This document shows, piece after piece, positions 24,998-38,507 of a stretch of DNA of 64,000 bases. This DNA is from Viscum album. Lineage: Eukaryota > Streptophyta > Magnoliopsida > Santalales > Viscaceae. The notes below the pieces were generated by a model that was not told the DNA's origin, searched no databases, and saw only the letters and a program-made list of their open reading frames with translations. The stretch covers positions 1,396,144,688 through 1,396,208,687 of the forward strand of contig OY728131.1 of NCBI GenBank assembly GCA_963277665.1, given 5' to 3'. How positions within the stretch are numbered: position 1 is the first letter of the stretch; each line of letters starts with the position of its first letter. A program made the translations under genes and the position numbers.

Positions 24998-25380
24998 AAT
25001 TTTTTTTTCACCCTTCAAATTCATTTCATTCTCATGATTAGTGTGCCACATTGATCCTACTACAAGGATTCATTCATCAATGTAACTTATTCCAGGATTA
25101 AAGAGTGTGGAAGAAATAAATTTAATTAACATGTAAAATAAGTATAAGTTTATAATGTTCAACACCCATGATAGTAAATGGGTATTTTATTCACTATATA
25201 ATTGTTTCAGTATGGAAAATCGTGGTGAAATTTTGGCTGCATAACAACATCACTTAAAAATTCAAAAAATCATTTGATGAGTTAAAAAGGGGTTTTTTAT
25301 CATTTGGAAATAAAATGGTCAATAATATGGAAATTTGAAGGAATATCACATAAATAGGAATTTTAAATATAATGCATAAG
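24998..25380 (-). repeat. Q 5' LTR, segment 2 of 3
   Basis: Matches 3184-3558 of the 3' LTR: 'attctcatgattag' with 'attctaatgattaa', then 'ggtgaaattttggctgcata'. It is cut again by T at 25381. Confidence 0.8.
25376..25380. repeat. Target site duplication of T, left copy (ataag)
   Basis: 'ataag' here and 'atgag' at 36748-36752 (4 of 5). Confidence 0.65.
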
Positions 25381-27704
25381 TGTAACACCCTGAGATTTTT
25401 ATGAGATATTTTTTTAATTTCTTTGATGTCTTTTGTTGTATGCTACACCAAGAAAATCATGTGCTATATGAAACACTGACTTAGCTTGAAATATATACAA
25501 CACTATGCTTTCATTTTGTTTCATACAATTTCTTGTTCCTTTTATAGGATTCATTTCATGAAATACTATGTTTAGGGTAGGAGCTAAATATTATTATTTT
25601 TCTTTTTAACATAGTCATTATAATGGAGGCTATGAACAGTATTAGCTTTCTTCTAAAAAACAATTTAAATAAAAATAACTGAGTTTATAAAATAATATAA
25701 TTTCTCTTTATGTATTTTATTAATTTAATATATATATTATATATTAAATATAATATTATAAATTATTTCTTATATATTTTCTAAACATGATATAAGAACA
25801 AATTTTATTTTTTTGGATAAAGGATGTATTTACTCCAAAAAATATAGTTTTGTAACCTTTTTATGGAACACCCATTTTATCTCTAATTTATGAAACATTT
25901 ATGTATAATTTTTTAAAAAATAAATTTATTCTTTGGTAGTTGGATAAAAAAAATTACTTTATATGATTTTTTATTTTTTTCTGATATGTTTTATGATTTG
26001 ATGAATAATAAAATTAAACAAACTTTTAATTGAAAAAAAAAATTCATCAAAAAAATTTATTTGGATAAATTACATTATTGAATGGTTTTAAAGTAAAAAT
26101 ATAATATTTTATTATTAGTTAATATAATTTTCATCATTAGAATTAGTTTTACCATAAAATTTGATGTAAAAAACATTTCAATATTCTGAAATGTTTTAGC
26201 TTTAAAACACTCATTTTTCATTCCGACAATGGGATTAAATTTAAATTAATTAATAAAACATCTAGTTTTTAAATTTTAAAAAATGTATTCAATATTTGGA
26301 ATCTGTAGTTCCAAATTATGTAAATATAATTATATTATTTTTTTGATATTATGGATTGTAACTTCCGTAATTTTTTAAAATATGGTAAAAAAGTAAAATC
26401 GGGTAACTAAGGGTATTTATTATATTATGAAATTTCCTTAATAATTGTCCAAATATGATTTTATGAGTTCTTTTCAACCTAAAACTTTCCCGGGATGAAA
26501 TTATACCCTTTTGATGACACTTGGATGAGATAATTACATTTAATATATTTTATTTAAAGAAAAGATAAATATTCCTTACTGAAATTTTAATAACATTATC
26601 ATTTTTAAAATAAGGATATAAAGAATCAAAACTCTTATATAAATACTCATTTTAAAAATAGAATGTTTTCATTTATCATCATAATTTATTTTAAATTTTT
26701 ATGAAATAAATAACTAGCATAATGGATTATACATTGATGATGAAGAAATTTTTTAAATGATGTAAAATCAAGAAAAACTTTTTTATTAAAATGATAACAA
26801 TAATTAAAAGACCAAAAAACATGACCAAATATTATTTTTTAATTATATATTTAATAAATTCATCCAAGGTTCAATTTATTGACCATTTGGGGCTATATGA
26901 AAATATTATAACACTTATAATATTTTATTTAAAGTGATCTTAAAGTTGTCACATTCAAGTTTTAATACATATAACCTTTTTAATGTAGGATTTTCAAAGA
27001 GATATATTCAACTATAAGTTTTTTTTATAAACTATGTAATGATTATATTAATAGCAAAATTTTATTTTTAATTTTTACTCCACAAATATGTATATTAAAT
27101 AATTACACAAAATGAATTTTGTAATTAATTTAGTAATGGAAATATCAAATTAATGATTCTAAAAATACTAAAATAAATATAATTTTGGTAAATTATTATA
27201 TAAAAGAAAAAAATTAAATGTCATTGACCCCTTAGAAGTATAATAAAATATTTTCTTTGAGGTTAACATCATATCTTTGTCTTTTTAAAAAAACCCCTTA
27301 AATGAAAGTGTCAAAATGACACTATTGATATTTTGTCAAAATAATGTTTTATTAAATTATTTCAAAATCATAAAATATTTTAAAAAATATAAAATAATTA
27401 TTTTTATTCAAAAATGTTATATATTGTTCATTTATGGTCTAATTGACTTCACATAAGAACAAAATACCTATTTTAATATTGTACAATTTGATACGTTAGT
27501 TAAAATTAAAAGAAAATAATTAAGTGTAAAATGAAATAATAATGTTCAAAATGAAATCAAAACAATTCTAAAAATTATTTTTTGATCTTATTTTTACCAT
27601 ATATCATCTCATATTCTAAATAAATAAATTTTTTAGGTTTTTAATTTGGTTTGAGTTTATTATAAATTAATATTTTGAAGTTTCCAAAACTATCACACGC
27701 CTCA

Positions 27705-27714
27705 ATTATAAAAT
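27705..27714 (+). promoter_or_regulatory. TATA box in T 5' LTR
   Basis: 'ctcaattataaaatgg', at the position equivalent to the 'ttataaaaggg' box of V's LTRs. The copy in the 3' LTR (near 34300, 'aattttaaaag') has decayed. Confidence 0.5.
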
Positions 27715-28058
27715 GGTACTAATCCCTCACCTCTTTACTTTACTTTGAGCCTTCAAGCCCCGAAATCCCATGACCATTTACATTATCAAATTATATATTT
27801 ACATTCTATATGTTCTGGAATTCTCAAAATACCAACTATAGTACCTTTAAGAGGAGGTCTAGAGGGAACATGTTGAAGATGAGGTAATCTCTTCTACTGA
27901 TTCTTTCAAAGTCCATTCTTCTTCTACATACTCTTCATGAGTTATTTCCATTGTAAATTAATAAATCATGTATCACTTATATAATAATATTTTATTATAA
28001 TTATGTAACTACCATATTATACCTTCTATCCATCCTATGAAATACAAAATCATCATTT

Positions 28059-28086
28059 GTGCGTATATACGACTTACCATCTCCAC
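28059..28086 (+). repeat. Paired LTR motif, copy 1 (T)
   Basis: 'gtgcgtatatacgacttacc' then 'atctccac': the diverged form of the 28-bp motif found twice in each V LTR. A second copy lies at 28247-28274 ('gtgtgtatgtacggcatac'), about 188 bp on. Confidence 0.6.
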
Positions 28087-30178
28087 ACCATGGTGTAATA
28101 TATTTTCACTACCACTTTAATTTGATTGGTATAATTATGGAAATGAAAACTAAATATGATTATTATAATATGATATATACTCTATAAAAAATATTTTTCA
28201 TCCAATTCCATATCATTTCACAATTATGGGAAGGATATCATCACTAGTGTGTATGTACGGCATACAACATCTACAATGTGATGTGATTCATTCAACATGA
28301 TATCCAATAAAGCATTATTATATGAATGTATTGAAAGAAAAATATTATATTTATTATATTAATATCATTTTTATATGATATAACTATAATCTAAGAAGAG
28401 GTAAAATAACATATCTTGTGAAACATGAGTAAGAAAATGAATCAGTTAGTACCCTATCGATGACTAATATTATTATTAACAAACATATGATAACATGATC
28501 ATATTTGATATCATAAAAATGAATATGATTATGGAATAAATTAAAGACATTATTTAAATCATTATATTGTATTTTTAGAAAAATATAAAAGATATCATAC
28601 CTAAGGTGAAGGATTATTTTGTCTCTCTTTTATTTTTTTGGGATATATGCCTTATACAACACTTATTTAATTTTAGTTATGGTTATGTTGACCATTAATG
28701 TTTTTATGATTATTATTATGAATTTTATAATATTTAATGTGAATTTAATATGAATTTAATATTATTTTTTATGAGGTATATGATTTTACTGATCATAAAG
28801 TGGTAAGAGTTAATTTCACAATCTCGTTATTATCTAGTATTGTTTATATATAAGTATTTATTGGGGTTTATTTATCTCCCATGTCCATGTTTTCTAAAAA
28901 TTATTTTATAAATTTTTTAACATTACCCATTGGATGTTTAAAGAAATTTTTACCCATTTTTTACTTTTTACTACATGGTTTCAAAAGACTCTTTCTTTAA
29001 TTTTCCTAATGAGGTACTTTTTTACTTTTCCAAAATAAGTACGAGAAGAATATTTTTTAACTCATACATCATAAATGGATTATTATGATTTCATAAAACC
29101 TTATTTCCATTAAGATTAAATTACATGATTTAAACATTATATTCAATTAAATTATTTTATTTTAAAATTTCATGGAATTTTGATAGAAGAATTTTTTTTT
29201 GAAGAAGAAAAGATATTTTCCTCAAAAATTAATTTCAATGGTTTTGTCAAAATTATTTTCCATCTAAGATGACATTATTTAAATAGGGTTATTTATTTAT
29301 CCCTATTATCACTATTATTTTATTGTGATTATTATTTAATAATATTTATGAAATCCATTTGTTTATCATGGATTATTTTATCATGGAATGATGTTTAGAA
29401 ACCACATTTTTCCATAGGTTATGAAATAATGAATGATTTATTTTTTCTTGAATAAGTATGAATGATTTCATTATGAGATGGGTGGAATGTACATATCCCT
29501 AAAAGGAATTGGTTATAGATTTATATATCATGATATAGAAAGGAATGGGATGAAAAGTAAACCTGGTTTAGTAATATAGGGCTGGAATGGCATGTAAATA
29601 TGGTTCAATAATACAGGGATGGAACAATGAGTTAACTTGGTTTAGTAAAGCAATTTTTACACTATGATGGTCTTGGAAATGAGCCTATGAGAATATGTAT
29701 ATTATTTTATAGGCTTATGTGTTTTCAAAAATTCTTTGATTTATTTCAATTCTATTTTCTCATGACTTATGTTCCTTTATGATTTATGTCTCATAAACTT
29801 CCATGATTTATTTATTGACTCAATATTTTGATATACGTTATACATGTTATAATTTTCAAAAGTTTTCGTCATGTTTTTACATAATTATGTTCATATTATG
29901 TTTGATATTTTACATTTCTACCCTTACAGAGCATTTGATATCACTATTTTAATATGTTTTCTTTTTTCCTAGTATATGAAGAAAGGTTTTAGGTTGGAAA
30001 ACTAAAGGGGAATATATTTTGGGGAGACGTTAAAAATATTTAACAAATTTGAAAAAAGTTTCCATGATTAAAAAGTCACTAAACTAATATGGTATTTTCA
30101 TCTATTTATGTAATATATTATGTATTACAGAAAAACATTTTGTAATGTCAATGTATGTCAAGATCGAGTCTTTATAGT

Positions 30179-30190
30179 TGGTATTAGAGA
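30179..30190 (+). other. T primer-binding site, initiator Met
   Basis: 'tggtattagaga', two bases after the 5' LTR; one or two changes from 'tggtatcagagg'. Confidence 0.75.
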
Positions 30191-30982
30191 GAATTTTTAG
30201 TCAACCTTTAGTAACTAGGATGCAAAAACATTATTGAGATACATAGATATATTTCTAAGGATATAACATGGGATTTCATAATGATAAGTTTATGTATAGG
30301 TTACAATACTATATTATTTTTGATATTAATGAATAACCAAGGATTAATCAAAACATATCATAGTTTAAAATATTATAATTAATTTACCATATATTTCATT
30401 AATCTCTGATATGTATTTCTCACACTTTTTTTTGGACATAGACAATAGCTATCTAGAACATAGTTAACATTAAATTTTTTTCATTTAGAAAGTATGAGAA
30501 TTATGAAAACCAATTCATGATGCCAGAAAAAGTATTGGTTATATTAATTAGGATAAAGTTATTGTAACGAAAAAGTAAAACGTATGGTATGTTCTAGCTA
30601 TTGTTAACTTTAAACCTTAGAATTTTGGTTTTATTAAGGTTTAAGAACATTAATAAATGATTCATATTTTAGGAAGGACTAAGATGATGGATCCTGAGTA
30701 ATGAATTAAAAATAATTTTTAATGATTGCAGTTTATATGTTTCAGAATTAAAATATTATGTTATATGAATCATGAAATACATTTGTTTTTTCATTATAAG
30801 GTTCTTATTAAGGATTGTAATGGATATGATGAATAATTCTAAGGACCTATAAATGTGATTTAATATAAAGGTGATATACTTAGAGAACATGTGATTAATG
30901 GAAATATAATCCTTAATATGTCCCATACGTTAATATTATGACGTTTGTATGATGATATATTGTATTTGAATAAGTAAATTGG
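30191..30982 (+). other. T leader and unrecognised internal sequence
   Basis: The first 60 bases ('tagtcaacctttagtaactagg' at 30199) match V's leader ('tagtcaacctttagaaactagg' on the minus strand near 55850). The rest has no readable domain. Confidence 0.55.
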
Positions 30983-31297
30983 ATGATACTAGTTTCTTGG
31001 GAACTAATTATGGATTTTTTTAAGAGGGTTATTCTACCATTGATAAAGTATACAAATTTTTGGGACTTAAGGAATATATTCAATATGTTTTTTAATAAGG
31101 AAGTATGCATGCTTTCAATAAGGATATATGATAATTCATATAATAACCATGACTCAATAGAATACATGATGATGGTGATCACATGTTTGGAATGTGACCA
31201 AGAATATATACCTTATGATATATGGGTGATAAATTTTAATCTATGTTACTATGCCTCTTTCTATGTTTTTTTATTTTTAGTTTTTAAAGGATTGTAA
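30983..31297 (+). pseudogene. T possible integrase zinc-finger remnant
   Basis: An open 104-codon frame. Residues about 50 to 88 read DNSYNNHDSIEYM..., then TCLECDQE, then DIWVINFNLCYYASFYV. This resembles a compressed integrase start: 'SSPYSIHPGSTKMY', 'CLTCQQ.KAEH' (HHCC finger) and 'IWVIVDRLTKSAHF'. If correct, about 40 residues normally lying between the finger and IWVIVD are missing. It is the right strand and position (5' of the polypurine tract), but the match is weak and could be chance. Confidence 0.3.
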
Positions 31298-31957
31298 GGA
31301 TATCCATTTATGGATAGTATAAGTTAAACTCTAGATGAATTTTGTATTATCTCACTATAGGTGGACTTATGAATAATTTATAACTTTTGGTAACCTTTTT
31401 TGTGATAATGACAGATGAAATGGCCTATAATTTTATTTATAGATCACATGATCTGCTAATGCTTTAGGAATGAAAAATTGAAATTCATTTCAATCAAAAA
31501 ACTGAAGGGGAAATTGTTTAAGGAACTCCCAATTGTGAGATTTTACAAAAAACCAGTATATATTCTCATGAAAATTCTTAAATATTAGGTTAAAGGGATC
31601 ATGATGTAAAAGGGGGTCTTATTATCATCTTTTTTTATGATATCAATTTTTTATTTTATTCTTCTTTAGTTTATTGTTTTTTTGTTATTAACCTTCACTG
31701 GATCACAAAATTTCTTATGGTCAGTGATCTTTATCAATCTCTGTGATTATTTATATAGTTCCTTCATGTAAAATATTCACATATGTTCTTCTATGTATAG
31801 ACAAAGTTATTATTTAAATTAGTTAATTGTTATTTTCCAATTATTAACTTTTAAAAGGAAATTTTAGTCCTTGTTTTAATGATGTGGGTTTCTGTGAAAT
31901 AAAATTTCATGTATTAAATCCTGTAACAAACCAGACGAATTTCAAGGGTGTCATTCA
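31298..31957 (+). other. T 3' internal sequence, no gene
   Basis: No chromodomain is readable. The last 60 bases ('gtaacaaaccagacgaatttc' from 31923) match the corresponding tail of V beside the polypurine tract. Confidence 0.5.
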
Positions 31958-31973
31958 TTTTAAGGGGGTAGAA
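31958..31973 (+). other. T polypurine tract
   Basis: 'ttttaagggggtagaa' immediately before the 3' LTR. V has 'ttttaaggggggtagaa' on its own coding strand. Confidence 0.85.
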
Positions 31974-34900
31974 TGTAACACCACAAGATTTTTATGGTAT
32001 AGATTTTTTTATTTTATTGATGTATTGGTTTTTACGTTGCACTAAGATAAGAATGTTCTATACACAACACCGACATAGCATGTGATATACACAACACTAT
32101 TTTTGGCTTGTGTGGAATATATTTTCTTTTTAATTTGATAGGATTAATTTCATAGATGAATGAGTTTAATTGAACAACTAAATATTATTATGTTACCTAA
32201 TAACCTAGTCATTATAATGGTGGGTATGACCGATAATATATTTCTTATGAATAATCATTTAAATGCATATATGCCAATTTTGAAAATAATTAAATCACTC
32301 TTAATGGATTTTATTAATGTAATATATTTTTAATTTATTCAAAATAATGTTTTAAATTCATATTATATTTTTTCTTGAAATCATAATATAAAAAATTCAC
32401 TTTTTCAGATAAAAGGTTTATTTTCCAAAAAAAACATAGTGTTTCAACCTTTTGAAGGTGCATCCAATTTATATATATATTTTTAAAATTTTATATTTTA
32501 TAATTAAAAAAATTAAAATTCTTATTTGAGAAGTCGGATATAAAAAAAATTGTAATATTTTTAGGATATTTTTATGATAAGTTTTATGTTTTTGATAAAT
32601 ATTAAAAATGTAAAAAAAATTAATTGAAATGAAAAATTTCATCAAAATAATTTATGCTTATATATTATATTATTGAATTATTTTAAAGTAAAAAAAATAA
32701 CATATTTTTATCATTTAATATAATTTTGTTTATTTTAATTAATTTTGTCATGAATTTTTATGTAAAAACATTTCTATCTTTTGCAATGTTTTAACTTTTA
32801 AAAACTCGTTTTTCTTTCCGACAAAAAGATTAATTTTAAATTAATTTCTACAACTTATATGTTTAGAATTTTTAAAAATGGACTCTGTATTTCAAATGAG
32901 TAGGTAAAAATTATGTAACTATGATTCTTTTATTTTTGGGGATTATGAATTGTAACTTTAGTAATTTTTATTAATACGGTAAAATGGTAAATCGAGTAAA
33001 TATGTGTATATATAATATTATATAATTACCATAAAATTTATCCTAATGTGATTTTATGAGTGATTATTAACCTAATACATCCTTGGGTCGAAATTGTACC
33101 AATTTTAAGCCACTAGGATGAGATTAGGACATTTAATATATTTTATTTTAGGAAAAGTTAAATATGATTTACTCAGATTTTAATAACATTATCATTTTCA
33201 AAATAAGATTATGCAGAAGATAAATTACACTATATATAAAATATGTTTTTATTTTTCATGATAATTTTTTTTTCATATTTTAGGAAATAAATAATTACCT
33301 TAAAGTCATATACATTGATGATGCAGAAATTAATTATTTGATGGAAAATCAATAAAATAATTTTTATTAAAATGATAATAACAATTAAATTACGAAAACA
33401 TTTTACCAAAGAATATTGGTCAATTATATCTCGAGCATAATCATCCAAGATTTGAGTTATTGACCATTTTGATCCATAATTAATGATTCTGACACTTATA
33501 ATATTTTATTTAAAGTGATGTTAAAGTTCTCACATTCAAGTTTTCATACATATAAAATTTTTAATGTAGGATTTTCAAAAAGATATATTAGACTATAAGT
33601 ATTACTATCTAATCAAGAGGATTTTTATTCATTATAGTATTTTATTTTTAATTTTTAAACAATAAATAAGTATATTAAATAATTACACAAAAATGATGTA
33701 GTAATTATTTTATTAATGAAAATATGAAATTAATGTCAGTAAAAATACTAAAATAAATATAATTTGGGATAATTAGTATATCCAACAACTTTTCTAGATG
33801 ACCTTGACATCATAGAGATATAATAAAATATTTTTTTGAGATTAAAATTTTATCTTGATATTTAAAAAATCCATTAATGGAAATGTATCAAAATGTCACT
33901 ATTTATTTTTTTTCAAAATAATGTTTTATAAGATAATTTAGAATTCAAAATTTTTTTTAAAAAATATGAAATAAATATTGTTTACACTAATATTATCTTT
34001 ATTTTTCACTTATGGTATAATTGAAATCAAATTAATAAAAATTAACCCATTTTAATATTGAACAATTTGTTACCGTAGTTAAAATTAAAAGAGATTAATT
34101 TAGTGTAAAAAGACATGATAAGGTTTAAGATGAAATGAAAACATATATAAAAATAATTGGTTGGTGATATTATAACCTTATCTAATATAAAATTATAAAT
34201 AATTATATTTTTTATGTTTTTGGATGTGGTTTGAGTTTATTATAATTTAATATATTTGGAGTTTCCAAAAGTTCCCTTATCCTCAATTTTAAAAGATCAC
34301 CTCCTCCCTTGCCTCATCACATATCTTTGAGCCTTCAATATCGAACATCCCCTAGAAATTTCCCTTTAAAAATCCCCTAGTTACATTCTATAGGATCTTT
34401 TATTCTAAAAAGACCAACTCTAGTAACATTAAGAGGAAGTCTAGTGGGAGCACGTTGTAAAGGAGGTAATGTCCTCTACCTATTCTTTCAAACATCATTT
34501 TTCATATACTTCCCCTTAATGATTTTTTTCCATTTTTAACTAATAAATAAAATTTAACTTATATACTGAGATGCTATTATAATTATGTAACAACCATATT
34601 CTATCTTTTATCTATCCTACTAAAAAAATCCTCAAACTACGGTGCAATCTGTTTTTCACAACCACTTTACATGGATGGTTATAATGATGGAAATAATAAC
34701 TATATATGATTATTATAAAATGATATAGACTGTGAAGGAAAATATATACCATCCAATTCCATAACATTTCACAATTATGGGAATGATATTGTCGCTCGTG
34801 CGTACATACGGTCTACCATCTCAATGATGTGATGTGATTCCTTCCACATGATATCCATTAAAACATGATTATATAATTGTATTTAATTAGAAAAATATTA

Positions 34901-36747
34901 TATATAATATATTAATATCATTATGGAAATGATATAACTATAATATAAGAATAGAAACAAGACCGTATTCTATGAAACAAGAATAATAAAATAAAGTAGT
35001 TAATACAACATGGATTAGTAATAATGTTATTAACAAGCGGATGACAATATGATCATATAAAATTTCATAAGAATGAATACTATTTTTGAATAAATCAATA
35101 ACATTATTTAAATCATTATACATGATTTTATAATATATACAAAGGATATTAGACCTAAAGGAAGATATTTTTTGTCTCACTTTTTTTTTCAGGGACATAC
35201 GCTTTACACAACACCTATTTATTTTGAGTTTTGTTTATGTATCCCACGAATGTTTTTATTATTATTATTGTGAAGGTTTTTATATTTAATATTCATGTAA
35301 TTTAATATATTTTATGAGGCATATGATTCGACTGATTACATTTTAGAATGGAATAATTTCAAATTCTCATTATAATATGAGATTGTTTATAGTTAAGTAT
35401 TTGATGGGATTTATTTATCATCAATATCCATGTTTTTGAAAAAATAATGTATAAAATATTTTAAAGTTATTCTAATGGTTTTTAAAGACATTTTAACCCA
35501 TATTTTACTTTTTACTACAAAGTTTGATAAGAATATTTCTTTCAAGTTCCAAATGAGGAACTTTTTTTCTTTTCCAGCATAAGTATGAGAAGAATGTGTT
35601 TTTAAATCATACGACAAGAATTTGTCTTTATATATATTCAAAATGACTTATTTCTATGAATCTTGATTTTCAAGATTTTAGGATACTTTTCAAATAAATT
35701 ATTTTATTTTAAAATTTAATGGAATTTTAAGAAAATAAAAAAAAATGAATAAGAAAGGTTATTTTGCTCAAAAATTAATTTCATGTTTTTTTTAAAAATT
35801 ATTTTCCATCCAAGATGACATTATATAAATAGTGTTATGTTTCTATACCTATTATCACTATGATTTTATTGTATTTATGATGGAATTATATTTATGAAAT
35901 CCATTTTTTCATGGATTATTTTATCATGGAATGATGTTTAAGAAAAACATATTATTCCATGGTCTATGCTATGATGAATGATTTATATTTTTCTGGCACA
36001 CATAATAATGATTTCACTATGATATGGGTGGGACCTATATCTCCCTACAATGCATACGGTAATGGTTTATATACATAAGATATAAAGTATTGGAATGGTA
36101 AGTAAATATATTTTAGTAATTCTAGGTTAGAGTAATAAGTAAATTTGGTTCAGTAATACAGGGCTGGAATGAAGAATGAACTCAATCCAGTAAAGGAAAT
36201 TGTCCACTATGTTCATCATGGTAATGAGCCTTGGCTAATATGGAAATTGTTTTATATGATTATCTTTTTTCTACAATTCCTTGTTTATTGTTAATGTTAT
36301 TTTCTCAAATATGATGTTATTTTATGAATTATCTCTTATGAACTACCATGATTTATTCCAAGACTCAATATTTTGATATATGATATACATGGTATGATTT
36401 TGAAAAGCTATGTTCATGTTTTTTTTTCATTCTTATTTTCATGTATTTACATTGTTATGTTCATGTTTTGTATTATATTTCCCATGTTTACCCTTACTGA
36501 GCTTTTTATTTTACACTTTTCATAATTTTTCTTTCCTCATGATATAAAGACATGTATTAGTTTGGAAAAATATTGGGTAAGATCATTATGGGAGATGTTG
36601 AAGATATTTCACCAATTAGAAGAATATTTTATATTGTTCTTAAAGGCACTAAAATAATATGATCTTTGGGAATATATTTTTTTAATGTATTAATTATTAC
36701 AAAAAAAATGCTATAATGTCAGTGTACATCACTCTCATGTTTTTATA
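31974..36747 (+). repeat. T 3' LTR (4774 bp)
   Basis: Begins 'tgtaacaccacaagattttt' and ends 'tgtttttata'. Partner of 25381-30176. One clear copy of the paired motif is at 34796-34824 ('ctcgtgcgtacatacgg'); the first copy has been lost near 34640. Confidence 0.82.
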
Positions 36748-36752
36748 ATGAG
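36748..36752. repeat. Target site duplication of T, right copy (atgag)
   Basis: 4 of 5 identical to 25376-25380. The empty site in Q's 3' LTR is near 3558 ('agacataatataataaag'). Confidence 0.65.
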
Positions 36753-38502
36753 ATTATAAAGAAACTTGAATAATGTAAAGAAGTTAAGGAACCTTTACAA
36801 ACTTTTAACCTGGTAATGGGTGTACGTAAATATTCATTGGAGGGATTAATCAGAGTCAAAGGGTTATATAAAAATTTATATTTCAAATGGATAGTAAGGG
36901 GGATATGGAAGAACATATTCCACAATGAAAAAATATAAATTAATAAGAATAACATAAAAGAAATTATTGAATAAAAAAGAGAGTGAAAGATCCCTTACTT
37001 GATTGTGTTACTCCAAATGCTTGGGAGGAGCTTCTTGAGAGCATGGGAGTGCCTTGGGAGGACTCTAGAGAGGGGAGAGAAGATGAAAAACAAGATCCAT
37101 TTATTTTTAGTTAAGATAAGTGGGATATTTGGTGGTTTTATATAGGTAATGAGTGTGGAATTATTTATCATTTCTAAAACATAGGTTTTAGACACTACAT
37201 AATAAAATAACCAAAACCACAAACCTTCCTAGGGTTTTCCAATGGTTTTTATCAAATCAGATTGGTTTTAATTAATTTATAATTAAAAGGTACAAACATA
37301 ATAAAATAATATATTTTCTTATGGGGAAGTTAGTCATTCTCGTAAATAAAATATTTTAAAACCTTAAAAATATATTAATGGGTTTGGAAAATTCATCAAG
37401 ACTTCATAAAATTAACCAAATAAATGAAAAATGAAATTATTTTAAAGGGAAAACATAAATCTGGTCATTGATACTATATATAGTATTTATTACATCACTT
37501 TTGGTTCATCGTGATTTCATAATACACATTATTTATTTATTTAGTATTTAATTTTCACCTGAAATTTTTATTGTCTTGGAAAATAAATAAAAATTAAACA
37601 TTGGATGATTTAGATGTTATCATTCCAAAAATAATATTAATTTTATTTAAATATTTTTCTAAATATTTTTATTTTCATTTTATAAATAAGAATCATGATT
37701 TATTGAGAAATGTTAGGTTTTTTACAAAAACAGTTTTTGAAACCTTATGAAAATCACATTTGACTTCATAAATAATATATTATCATTTATATTTAATTAA
37801 TTTTTTTCATAATAATATTTCACTAAAATATTTTTCTAAATTTTTTTAATTAATCCAAATAAACATCTCTATTGAATTTTCATACTAATTAACAAAATAA
37901 TTTGTATTCTATATTATAAAAATGAAAATCATTTATAAAGTACCGATAAATAGAATGTATGAAAATTATTATATTGAAAATATAATATAAATATTCATAT
38001 TATTATGGTCTTCATACATATCTATTTAATACACTAGAAAACACCCTTTGGGGAGGTGTGTTCTAGTGTGACATTCACGGGGTAGTTCAACGTACATGGT
38101 TATGGTTGTGATTTTGATGAGCATGAACTTATCCTATAAACGGTTTAACTCATGCTTACTTTGTTTGATATAATATTGGTCTTGGTCAACAAAAAATACT
38201 AGAGAATTATTTTCATTAAAGGATCTAATAAATATTCGTTATAGGGTATGATCCTACTGGTTGAGTCCATCAATTTCTTTGTCTGTGTCAATTGGATGTG
38301 TTGGAAACCTATATTTATATTAATCATAATATAACATTCCAATAGATATTTTATCATTGTTAATGGTTCCAAATGGTATTATAAATATAGTAGGTTATAA
38401 TAAAACTAAAAATTTCATTCATTTTCTATAACCATTTTACATAATAATACTTTTAATTAAATTGCAATGGGTATTTTATTTATAAAATTTTACATTGTTA
38501 CT
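36753..38502 (-). repeat. Q 5' LTR, segment 3 of 3
   Basis: Matches 3559-5310 of the 3' LTR: 'aaagatcccttacttgattg' near 36986, 'cttggtcaa...aaaatac' near 38177, and 'ttctataaccattttacata' near 38425. Minus-strand frames at 36743-37222 are chance. Confidence 0.8.
37134..37146 (-). promoter_or_regulatory. TATA box of Q 5' LTR
   Basis: The minus strand reads 'cctatataaaacc'. The 3' LTR copy near 3945 has decayed to 'caaatataaaccc'. Confidence 0.45.
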
Positions 38503-38507
38503 ATTCA
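38503..38507. repeat. Target site duplication of Q, right copy (attca)
   Basis: 4 of 5 identical to 2629-2633. Confidence 0.5.

Larger units (their letters stand above)
25381..30176 (+). repeat. T 5' LTR (4796 bp)
   Basis: Begins 'tgtaacaccctgagattttt' and ends 'gagtctttata'. It is collinear with 31974-36747 throughout, for example 'aagaggaggtctagaggga' (27849) with 'aagaggaagtctagtggga' (34431). The terminal R/U5 marker 'acccttacagagca' is at 29921. Confidence 0.82.
25381..36747 (+). mobile_element. T: 11.4-kb internally deleted chromovirus, plus strand
   Basis: Giant LTRs of 4796 and 4774 bp flank only 1797 bp of internal sequence. LTRs begin 'tgtaacaccc' and end 'tttata'. The leader, PBS and polypurine tract are clearly related to array V. 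Gag, protease, RT and RNase H are absent. In T the PBS leads straight into the leader, with no Cassandra sequence, which makes it the outgroup for the chimera in V. LTR divergence is high (roughly one base in five by eye), so T is old. Confidence 0.82.
2634..38502 (-). mobile_element. Q: old Ty3/gypsy chromovirus hosting three nested elements
   Basis: The 3' LTR is 2634-5310. The internal part is 5311-5592 plus 11919-15494. The 5' LTR is in three pieces: 15495-16047, 24998-25380 and 36753-38502. Without the insertions R, S and T the element is about 9.2 kb and its LTRs are 2677 and 2686 bp. Integrase and chromodomain relics read on the minus strand, and a degenerate initiator-Met PBS adjoins the 5' LTR. 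The LTRs are strongly diverged, so this is the oldest reconstructable layer. Gag and much of RT are unrecognisable or missing. Confidence 0.82.

Noticed and set aside
30983..31297. Host gene on the plus strand
   Set aside because: 104 codons between two LTRs; the only resemblance is a weak one to integrase.
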